A stretch of DNA of 64,000 bases from Wallacemonas rigidus. Its lineage: Eukaryota > Euglenozoa > Kinetoplastea > Trypanosomatida > Trypanosomatidae. Shown piece after piece: positions 29,289-37,225 of this stretch. The stretch is from NCBI GenBank assembly GCA_030849045.1, contig JASAOL010000613.1, forward strand, positions 496,001 through 560,000, given 5' to 3'. The position numbers and the translations under genes are program-made. Below the pieces are notes generated by a model. The model saw nothing but the letters and a program-made list of their open reading frames with translations, was not told the DNA's origin and did no database searches. Numbering within the stretch: the first letter of the stretch is position 1; the number at the start of each line of letters is the position of its first letter.

Positions 29289-31631
29289 ATGAACCAAGAC
29301 GAGGACGTGTACGCCGCGTTCGACACATCTGAAGCCAATGCGAACCCATGGACGTCGGCAGGCAACCCGTTCGGAGCGGCGCCCATGCCAGCTGTCGGTG
29401 GCAACCCCCTCATGCACGCTCCTCCATCGCAATGGGGCTCACCCGGCTCCGCGTGGGGTAGCCCAGGCAGCCGTCTTGGCACCATAGGTGGCTTTGCAGG
29501 CGCCGCACGACCAATGACATCGAACCGTGCGGTCGGCTTCAACGCGGCCGGGGGTACCATGTTCGACCCCACTGGTCAAGCGCGCATGGCCGGCATGGTA
29601 ATTGGCTCCGCGCCGCCGCTGAAGAAACGCAGCGAAAATAGCCCAGAGGAGCAGTGCATGGAGATGGAGCGTCATGTGCACAAGCTTATCGAGGAGAGCG
29701 CCATGCTGGCCCTTCAGAAGGACTTTGGTGCCGCCCTGGAAAAGGCTAAGGAGGCGGGCAAGAAGGAGCGGACCCTGTGCCGCGAGCGTGAGCAGAATGG
29801 CCTTGGTGATCAGATCAACGTCGACCTTACCTATGCCGTCCACTTCAACCTCGCTGTGCAGTATCAGAACCATCAGCTGTACACGGAGGCCCTCAACACG
29901 TACAATCTGATCCTGCACAACGCGCAGTTTCCCCAGGCGGCGCGACTGCGTGTAAACATGGGCAACATTTACGCAGCGCAGAAGAAGTACCTCTTGGCCA
30001 TCCGCATGTACCGCCAGTGCCTCGACGAGACCCCTGCGACCGGCAAGGAGCTGCGCTACAAGCTGTTTCTCAACATTGGCAACACGTATGTCAAGATGGG
30101 CCAGTACCGCGACGCGGTGAACAGCTACGAGTCCATCCTGGAAGGCAACGGCGACATCAAGGCTGGTTTCAACCTGCTCTTGTGCTACTACGCACTCGGT
30201 GAAAAGGAAAAGATGAAATCGACCTTCACGAAGATGCTCAACTGCCGACTGGCGGGCGTAGACGAAGACGATGATCTCGACGAAGACGAGGCGAACAAGG
30301 ATGTGCTCGTTGTGGATGGGCTTCAACAGGAGCTCAAGGAGCGTCGCAACCAGTTCCTCAAGTGCATCATGACGGCCGCCCGCCTCATCGCCCCCGCGCT
30401 GGATAGCGACTGGCGTGTTGGGTACGACTTTCTGATTGAGCGGCTGCGTCAGTACGAGATGCGCGATCCGACTTCGCATGTTGCTAGCGAGCTTGAAATG
30501 TGCAAATACCTCAACTACCTCAAGCACAAGCGGTATCAGGACGCCATCAGCGGCCTCAAAGCGTTTGAAAAAAAGGACAAGAAGCTGCGTGCACGCGCGG
30601 CCACAAATTTGGCCTACCTGTATTTCCTGGAAGGCGACTACGACAGCGGTGAGAAGTACAGCGATCTGAGTCTAGAGTCTGATCAGTACAACGCCAAGGC
30701 ACTTGTCAACAAGGGCAACTTTATGTTTACCAAGGGCGAGCTGGAGCAGGCGAAGGAGTACTACAACAAGGCTCTTTCCGTGGAGGCCGACAACGTCGAG
30801 GCTATCTACAACCTCGGCCTCACCGCGAAGCATTTAGGTCTGTACGAGGAAGCCGTGCGTATGTTCAAGCGAGTGCAGTCCTTGGTCGACAGTAGCGAAG
30901 TCATTTACCAGATCGCCGACATCAACGATCTGGTGGGTGATCACAGTGCGCTGGAATGGTTCAATCGCCTGATTGTGAGCGTCCCAACCGACCCGAACGC
31001 ACTGGCCCGCCTTGGCTCCTTGTACGCGCGCGATGGCGACGAGACGCAGGCCTTCCACTACTACTTGGAGGCGTACCGGTACTACCAGGTGAACATGGAT
31101 GTCATCTCGTGGCTCGGTGCCTACTTTGTCAAGAATGAGGTGTACGACAAGGCGACGCAGTTCTTTGAGCGAGCCTCGCAGATCCAGCCGGGCGAGGTCA
31201 AGTGGCAGCTGATGGTTGCCTCGTGCCACCGTCGACGCGGTGATGTGGTGACGGCGAAGCGCTTGTACGAACAAACGCACCGTAAACATCCCGACAATGT
31301 CGAATGCCTCAAGTACCTCGTGCAGTTGTGTAAGGATGCTGGTCTTGTCGAAGAGGCCAACGAGTGGTTCAAGCAAATGAAGAAGGCGGAGCGCAAGGAA
31401 ATTGAGGGTGGCTCGTCCAGCGACGATGACAAGGATGGCGACGCAAGCTCAGGCCAGGGTGACGATGATGCGGCAACGCCTGTTGCTGGACGTCGCGCCG
31501 GTCGTGGCCGCAACGGCGCCTCGCTGTCCAACGATATGACTGGTCTTTCCGATGATGACGAACCCAAGAAGAAGGAGAGGTCCAAAAAGCATGACTCGGA
31601 CGACGATGACTTGGACCTTCCTGGTGTCTAG
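29289..31631 (+). CDS. IFT88: Intraflagellar transport protein IFT88
   Basis: 780 residues, the usual size for IFT88 (Polaris/OSM-5), a core IFT-B subunit needed to build the flagellum. The N-terminus MNQDEDVYAAFD is the family's acidic DD.Y..F start, followed by a Gly/Pro/Ala-rich segment to ~90. TPR repeats then run from ~155 to ~690; clear ones include NLAVQYQNHQLYTEALNTYN, NIGNTYVKMGQYRDAVNSYE, NKGNFMFTKGELEQAKEYYN and NLGLTAKHLGLYEEAVRMFK. An acidic insertion (DEDDDLDEDEANKD) interrupts the solenoid near 325. The last 85 residues are a charged Asp/Ser/Lys tail. No truncation is seen. A 362-codon open frame on the opposite strand across the gene is a shadow. Confidence 0.95.
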   Translation: MNQDEDVYAAFDTSEANANPWTSAGNPFGAAPMPAVGGNPLMHAPPSQWGSPGSAWGSPGSRLGTIGGFAGAARPMTSNRAVGFNAAGGTMFDPTGQARMAGMVIGSAPPLKKRSENSPEEQCMEMERHVHKLIEESAMLALQKDFGAALEKAKEAGKKERTLCREREQNGLGDQINVDLTYAVHFNLAVQYQNHQLYTEALNTYNLILHNAQFPQAARLRVNMGNIYAAQKKYLLAIRMYRQCLDETPATGKELRYKLFLNIGNTYVKMGQYRDAVNSYESILEGNGDIKAGFNLLLCYYALGEKEKMKSTFTKMLNCRLAGVDEDDDLDEDEANKDVLVVDGLQQELKERRNQFLKCIMTAARLIAPALDSDWRVGYDFLIERLRQYEMRDPTSHVASELEMCKYLNYLKHKRYQDAISGLKAFEKKDKKLRARAATNLAYLYFLEGDYDSGEKYSDLSLESDQYNAKALVNKGNFMFTKGELEQAKEYYNKALSVEADNVEAIYNLGLTAKHLGLYEEAVRMFKRVQSLVDSSEVIYQIADINDLVGDHSALEWFNRLIVSVPTDPNALARLGSLYARDGDETQAFHYYLEAYRYYQVNMDVISWLGAYFVKNEVYDKATQFFERASQIQPGEVKWQLMVASCHRRRGDVVTAKRLYEQTHRKHPDNVECLKYLVQLCKDAGLVEEANEWFKQMKKAERKEIEGGSSSDDDKDGDASSGQGDDDAATPVAGRRAGRGRNGASLSNDMTGLSDDDEPKKKERSKKHDSDDDDLDLPGV

Positions 31632-32588
31632 CGGTCTCTCTCTTTGTTGCTTGCATTCAGCAGACCAACGACCCCTTTGATCTATCTAGTTGCGATCATT
31701 TGGTTCTCCGCGTTCCAGCTGTGCTGCTTTTTCCTTCTTCTTTCGGTTGGCCTGTAGTGGTGCTAGTTGTTTCTTCTTCCTCTTTTTTTTTTTCGCGATT
31801 TTTTTTTGTTGAACGCCGTCCGTTGATTTCCTTGTGTGTTCATGCCGTACACCATGAAGACAGGCAAGGGTCGGTTTACACGTGATGTGAAGACGAAACA
31901 AGACGAGGACAAGCACAGACACACGCCTACATGCAGTAAAAAGTTTTTCTTTTGTGTGTGCTTCACGGGTGGATGTGCTCGCCCTCTCTCTGTTTGTTCC
32001 ATTCCAGTCTCCTTAGACACTTGTTTCTTCTCCTTCTTTTTTTTTCCATTTATTTAGTGATAGACGCCATGGTATGTACATACAACAGCAACAGCGACAC
32101 ATCGTAGAATATACCCAGACACAATGCCTGCACAAAGTTATGGGTGAGCGGCGACACAAACCATTGCCGCTGGTGACTTCTCGCTCTTCACCATGCACCG
32201 TGGTGTAGCACGTCACATGACGTGAGAGCACCAAGTGCGTGGTTAGGGCAAACAAGAGAAAATAGCACGCACGCACCGTCTCTATGTGTGCGTACAAGTG
32301 CACTACCCTTCAAAAAATGGGTAGCTTTTCGTCCTCAGCCTGTGCCTCCCTCTAGTGAGCCTGAAGAGCGCAAAGCGATGCCTTTTGGATTTATTTTTTC
32401 GGATGCTCTCTCTTCTTGTCGATGCTGTATCTCGTCTCTTTTCCTCCGTCTTACATTTCCCCCTTTTTGTCTTTGTTTCCGCTTGTCTTTGCCGTCCTTT
32501 CGCCCAGCTGTCGGTTTCCTTTTGGTCCGCTCTAGTGGTTTCTCTCAAATACACACACACACACACACGCATACGCACACATACAGTG
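31632..32588. other. Intergenic region
   Basis: No gene is visible. There are T runs near 31782-31808 and 32037-32046, a long CT tract at 32440-32505 and a CA repeat at about 32553-32568. The first AG after the CT tract is at 32506-32507, the likely acceptor for the following gene, which places the CA repeat in its 5' UTR. Confidence 0.45.
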
Positions 32589-33611
32589 ATGTACTCTGAC
32601 TCTGACAGCGAAGATGAAGCCCCATTGGTGATCCGTAGGGCGGCGCCCACTGCACACGACGCTACGTTGGAGACAGAGCGGCGCGTGGCATCCCCGCCAG
32701 AAACTGCCGACACAGCAGCCGCATCGCAAAGGGAGTGCACAGACATCCCTGAAGAGTACCTGGAACGCTGCGCGGTGTTGGTTGACTTCATGTCCTTGTT
32801 CCCAGACGTCGCCACCTGCGCTGTGGAGGAAAACCCTGTTGTTGAGGGCTTCGTCCGACTCGTGCGGTATCCGCTCTGTGGTCGTAGCGCTCTCGCATTT
32901 GGCGACCGCAGTCTTCTCTGTGCGCCGACGGTTGACTTGCGTTCCATGCAGCGCGGCAAGCGATCCGCCCTCCTGGCCACACTCGACCGCGCGGTGGAAA
33001 ATGTTCACGGGATCGCACCGCGCGTGCTGGGCACAGGTGAACGATCGCGCTGGAATGAGTTCACGGTTATCATGCAAAAAGCAGCTGAGGACCAAAAGAC
33101 ATCGCGCACGAACGTGTGCCTCGCTGAGTTCTCATCAAACGCCACCGAAATGCGGTCACGCGTCCGCTTAAGCATCGATACCATAGTGGAGCAGGCGGTG
33201 CAGTGCTGTCAGGAGGAAGGCGTGGACGCAGCCGTGGCCTTCTTGACCCCTGCGTCTCGGAAGGCTGCTGTTCAGCATGCGTTGCTATGGTTCCAGGCAT
33301 GCTGCGGCGTGGTGTTTCCGCGTTACCGCATCTTCACACTGGAGGCCGTGGCCGATGACCGATGGGAGTCTTTGCTGCACTCGCGCTTTTCCCGCTTTGC
33401 GTTCTCTCGCGACTGCCCTCTGCACTCCCGCACTGTCCTTAATCAATACGGCAATCCTTTCCATTGTTGTTTAGGCACTGTGCTGGACCTTCACCGCGTT
33501 CTCATACAGGCCTCTGAAATGGTGGAGGTGGCTTTGGAGGACAGGGCACTGCATCACAAAGCCGCACCCCCTGCTCCAGCAGTGGAGTACGACGACGACG
33601 ATAACGTGTAG
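32589..33611 (+). CDS. Conserved hypothetical protein, acidic ends
   Basis: 340 residues from the first in-frame ATG; the frame is open upstream to a GTG at 32355 but that part is a polypyrimidine tract and CA repeat. I do not recognise the family. The N-terminus (SDSDSEDE) and C-terminus (EYDDDDNV) are acidic. The core (~55-310) is a mixed alpha/beta globular sequence with 11 or more cysteines, including a CC pair at ~210 and another at ~237, and conserved-looking stretches such as GFVRLVRYPLCGRSALAFGD. There is no membrane segment or targeting signal. Codon bias matches the neighbours. It may be kinetoplastid-specific; no function is proposed. Confidence 0.82.
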   Translation: MYSDSDSEDEAPLVIRRAAPTAHDATLETERRVASPPETADTAAASQRECTDIPEEYLERCAVLVDFMSLFPDVATCAVEENPVVEGFVRLVRYPLCGRSALAFGDRSLLCAPTVDLRSMQRGKRSALLATLDRAVENVHGIAPRVLGTGERSRWNEFTVIMQKAAEDQKTSRTNVCLAEFSSNATEMRSRVRLSIDTIVEQAVQCCQEEGVDAAVAFLTPASRKAAVQHALLWFQACCGVVFPRYRIFTLEAVADDRWESLLHSRFSRFAFSRDCPLHSRTVLNQYGNPFHCCLGTVLDLHRVLIQASEMVEVALEDRALHHKAAPPAPAVEYDDDDNV

Positions 33612-34228
33612 CCACGTCGAATCACATGACGCGCACGTGAACGCACAATTTCGCGAGCCCTTGAACCCATACGCATTAAATTGCTTGATCCGTTCAGTGC
33701 GTCTTTGCTGCGGCTCGCTCCACACATTTTTTTTTTTTTTGTGTGTGTGTTCATGTGTCTCTCGCCTCACATGACCAGTCAGAGTGGTTCATGACGCGCC
33801 GCCCAGTCTGTCGGCTGCACGCACTTGTCTCTGCCGCCCTTTCTTATTTGCTCCGTTTGCTCGACTTGCATACGCGGATGTTATGAACATGTTTAACTTT
33901 ACTGCCAACGAGAGGATCATCTAGGCACTTTTGACGATGTTGAGCCTTGCGCTGTTTCGTTGTGGTCTCTTCGTTTTGATTCTTTGACCGCTCCTCTCCC
34001 TCCCCACCTTCGCCGTGGCGTCTGCCGCGCACAGAACACCAAGCTTCTCGATTCCCCAACGACCACGCTTCTCCTCCCATCTTCACCCCCTTTTTCTTTT
34101 TTGTTTGTCTGCACTCACACCTCACCGATTCAAACCAGTGAAGACACAGTTGCGATCACGCTTTCCTTTGTTCCTTTTGCTCGTCTTCCTCGTGTTCTCC
34201 TCTCACCACGCCCTGTACCAACGGCTCC
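33612..34228. other. Intergenic region
   Basis: No gene is visible. It has a T13 run near 33728-33740, TG repeats after it, and a pyrimidine tract at about 34070-34130 followed by the first AG at 34137-34138, the probable acceptor for TSR2 (5' UTR about 90 nt). Confidence 0.45.
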
Positions 34229-34843
34229 ATGCAGACTAGTGGACTTGTATTCGGGGAGGATCTGATCCGCCCACCGTGCCGCGCTACCGAGGAGCAGTAC
34301 CAGCAGTTCGCTCGCGGTGTCACCGCGGTGTTGAACCAGTGGACCGCACTGCATCTTGTTGCGCAGCATTGCGATCCGCAGGCGTTCCCCACACTTCACC
34401 AAGACCTCCTCGATTGGCATCTGCGCGACGGCGAAGTCTACTCGGATGAACTAGAGCTCTTTTTCGAGGACTTCTTCAACAGTGCTCGCCACGTGTTGAT
34501 TGAGGACGATAGCCAAAAAGAGGTCTCTGATCTTATCCACGATATGTACTGCCGCTGCTGCAACGGCGACTATGCCCTAGTTCAGCAATACTGCCAATCC
34601 GAGGCCGCCTACCGCCAACAGAACCCGCTAGCACTCTGCGTGAACGTCACCACGGCGGACGAAGACTTGGAGGATGGAATGGATGGCTACGAGATGGCGG
34701 ACGCCCAGCAGATGGGCGACGGTGTTGCTGGCAACGAAGAAGAGGAAGGTGAGGCTCCACAGCCAGCGGTGCAGAAACCCAATAAAAAGAAGAAAAAGAA
34801 TGCCTACCAACGGGGTAGCGATGGATGGAACATCGTCCTCTGA
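34229..34843 (+). CDS. TSR2: Pre-rRNA-processing protein TSR2
   Basis: 204 residues. It fits the TSR2 family: an N-terminal helical domain beginning with a FARGVTAVLNQWTALHLVAQH motif (human [21 protein letters not shown]), an acidic middle helix pattern (DELELFFEDFFNSARHVLIEDDSQKEVSDLIHDMY; human LELDEVEDFLGELL then VVEDGSLPQVSQQLQTMF), an acidic linker, a Lys-rich patch and the family's C-terminal DGWNIV (human DGWTIV). TSR2 is the chaperone that delivers ribosomal protein eS26 (RPS26) to the nascent 40S subunit; the acidic C-terminus makes contact with it. The second WGG-like motif seen in some relatives is not obvious. Length is close to human (191). Confidence 0.88.
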   Translation: MQTSGLVFGEDLIRPPCRATEEQYQQFARGVTAVLNQWTALHLVAQHCDPQAFPTLHQDLLDWHLRDGEVYSDELELFFEDFFNSARHVLIEDDSQKEVSDLIHDMYCRCCNGDYALVQQYCQSEAAYRQQNPLALCVNVTTADEDLEDGMDGYEMADAQQMGDGVAGNEEEEGEAPQPAVQKPNKKKKKNAYQRGSDGWNIVL

Positions 34844-35680
34844 ACAGGCGGCTTCTTTTTGGTTTCAATCGACGCGGCGCGTGCTGCTGCGTTCCGTGCA
34901 TTCGGGTCGACGCTTGCACCTCTGTCCTTTCCATGTCTCATCGCCCACGGCCACCGTCGAAACGGTCGCAAGAAACGTACGGAGTCCCCCTGAAAAACTG
35001 TCCAACGAACCCGCGTACACTCACGAACAACGAATTGTGTACCCGGCTGTGTCTTGCTAATACGTACCCAACTAAAATAACTTGTTTCTGTTGTGAGGCT
35101 GCCGCGCCACTCATTGTTTCCCCTCTTCTTGTTCGTTTTCTTCTCCCTTGTTTGCTCGTTTAACACCTCCCGCAAAAGGAAATGGGAGCAGTTAAAAAAA
35201 AAAAACAACAACAACACCCAAAATGGACCGTTTCCATGGGGTGGGGCACGTGGCCCGCGCTCTGACCGCGCCTATGCGAAGTATCAGACCGTCATGACGC
35301 GCGAGATGGCGAGGCACGCACTCGACTGACATCCGTGCTTTTTTGTCGAGTTGCCGTGCATCACGTGCGCGATGGCCGTACCGTCACCGACGGACGGAAG
35401 AAGGCAGACCAACCACAGTACATTCCGGTGTTGCACTCTCTCTCACGCACAGACTTACACACACAAACACTGTGTATCATTTTTTCCCTCATCTCTTCTC
35501 TCCTGTATTTGATGTGCACCCTCGGCATGGTTCTCGCCACGGACCTTACATAGTAGTTGGTAGTCAAGTGCCCGCTCCTCAGCGTCTCCCACGACCATCT
35601 CTTTCTCTCAGTGTCACACTAGATTTGCATCGTGCACCTCCCCCCCCCCCTCCACTTCAACACTTCGAAAGCAACCCATC
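34844..35680. other. Intergenic region
   Basis: No gene is visible. There is an A11 run near 35195-35206 followed by an AAC repeat, a pyrimidine tract at about 35480-35510, and the AG at 35552-35553 as a candidate acceptor for MRP1. A C10 run (35641-35650) lies in the predicted leader about 30 nt before the MRP1 start. Confidence 0.45.
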
Positions 35681-36466
35681 ATGTTTCGCCTTGCGATGCT
35701 CCGCGCGCCTGCGATTTCCGCCGCGGCCTTGGCTGTCAGCAGCCGTCTTCAGTCGTCCCAGACCGCTGGGGCTGCTGCCTCTGGTGGTGCAGTCGCCCAG
35801 CGTTTCCGCATGCCCACACGCGCACTCCCTAACTTTGAGGTGCACAACGTACGCGACGAGCCATCGGAGGGCAACATGCTCCGCGTTTCTGTCGACCGCA
35901 AGCAGCTGCTCATCTCACAGTTCCCGCAGCTCGGCCCTCGTCAGCAGGACGCCAACGACCTTGCCTCCCAGTACGACCGTGAGCACCGCGTGTCTCTGCG
36001 CTTCCGTCACATGGACCTCGCAGCGATGGTGGCCGTGGTGCAGGGCCGCCTGCCAGAGCACCACATGCAGAACCGCGCCTACAACCTGACGTTTGTCAAG
36101 ACGGCGACCGGCTTCTCCCTCAAAGGTCAGGTGACGCGCAACGGTTCTCAGCAGCCTGAGGACTGGGGGGTGCAGTTCGAGAACGAATTCGCCGTCATGC
36201 TGGAGCACTTCCTCGACGCGTCTCTTACGGAGAGCTTCGGATTCAGCCAGCATGAGGAGGCTGTCCGTCGCCGTGCGCAGAACAACAACAACAACCAGAA
36301 CCGCAGCTTCAACCGGAACAACTACAATGGGAACAACTACAATGGGAACAATAGGAACAATGGGAACAACAACTACAATGGTCAGCGCCGCCGCAATAGG
36401 AACACCAACAATGACAACGATGGCCAGAGGCAGCGGCGGAACAACAACAACAACGATGATTACTAG
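35681..36466 (+). CDS. MRP1: Mitochondrial RNA-binding protein MRP1 (gBP21)
   Basis: 261 residues. It matches T. brucei MRP1/gBP21, which with MRP2 forms a heterotetramer of Whirly-fold subunits that binds guide RNAs and anneals them to pre-mRNA during kinetoplast U-insertion/deletion editing. An Arg/Ala-rich presequence occupies residues ~1-40. The Whirly-type core runs from ~50 to ~190: FEVHNVRDEPSEG, LLISQFPQLGPRQ, HRVSLRFRHMDLAAMVAVVQG, YNLTFVKTATGFSLKGQVTR, DWGVQFENEFAVMLEHFLDASLTESFGF. The C-terminal ~65 residues are Asn-rich (AAC codon repeats plus NYNGNN units) with Arg, Gln and Gly, much longer and more repetitive than I recall for the T. brucei protein. A divergent relative is encoded directly downstream. 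Confidence 0.94.
   Translation: MFRLAMLRAPAISAAALAVSSRLQSSQTAGAAASGGAVAQRFRMPTRALPNFEVHNVRDEPSEGNMLRVSVDRKQLLISQFPQLGPRQQDANDLASQYDREHRVSLRFRHMDLAAMVAVVQGRLPEHHMQNRAYNLTFVKTATGFSLKGQVTRNGSQQPEDWGVQFENEFAVMLEHFLDASLTESFGFSQHEEAVRRRAQNNNNNQNRSFNRNNYNGNNYNGNNRNNGNNNYNGQRRRNRNTNNDNDGQRQRRNNNNNDDY
36285..36460 (+). repeat. AAC-rich coding repeat in MRP1
   Basis: Runs of AAC codons, and GGGAACAA(C/T)TACAAT-like units repeated in tandem, encode the Asn/Gly/Tyr tail of MRP1. It is imperfect but clearly repetitive and likely to vary in length. Confidence 0.85.
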
Positions 36467-37225
36467 TACCTCATTAGGCTTTTTCTCCCGCACGCTCTCG
36501 CATTCAAGGTGCTCAAATGCTGTGTACTCTTGCTTGCGAAAAACCGTAGGTGAGAAAAAGAAAGAAAGCGAGACAAGAATTGATGACTGAACATTCAGAA
36601 CAAACAAACAAACAAAAGGAAAAAGAGAGGGAATACAACAACATCAACCGTGTGCACCTATGTCGCTATGTCGCTGCCGCTTCAAATGACTTTGTGTGTG
36701 TGTGTGTGCGCGTGAGACTGCCGATCTGTTATGGCAGACGCGGATCGTCTAGGGTACAGAGGCCCTACGCTCACGGCACCCCATGAACCTTGCCCGAGAG
36801 GCACTGCAGTGCGTGCGTGCGTCACGACCATGGTGTGTGCATCTACGTTTGTCCAGAAGAACGCACGAGGAAACTGCTATCGTTTTGGTCGTCACCACCT
36901 GCCCCTTTGACCCGATCTTCTGTCCCCATTTCTCGCCGCGTACTCCTCTGCTTTCCTACTCCGCTCCCCGCTTTTTCCCTTTCTGCGAACTCAAATGGGC
37001 CGAACGCGCGCCTCCGTCCCCCATTTGTTCTACCTCTTGTGAAGGTATCACTGCTCCTCTTGTCTGTGGTGAGTGCACCCATTCACCCCGCCTCTCTCTA
37101 TCGCTCTCGTTCTCAACGTCCAGCCTGCGCTTTCTCACTGTTCACCGTCGACCGCACCGCCAAATAAACGAATAAACAAGGCGGAAAGAAGCGATAAGAA
37201 AAAAATCAGTTTCTGAGCTCTGAGG
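36467..37225. other. Intergenic region
   Basis: No gene is visible. It contains a short AAAC repeat after 36600, a TG repeat at 36691-36706 and CT-rich tracts near 36940-36980 and 37085-37115. The AG at 37122-37123 is the likely acceptor for the downstream gene. Confidence 0.45.

Noticed and set aside
29439-30527. 362-codon open frame on the - strand
   Set aside because: It lies wholly antisense to IFT88 and results from the GC-rich third-position bias of that gene; composition is Val/Leu/His-rich with no domain.
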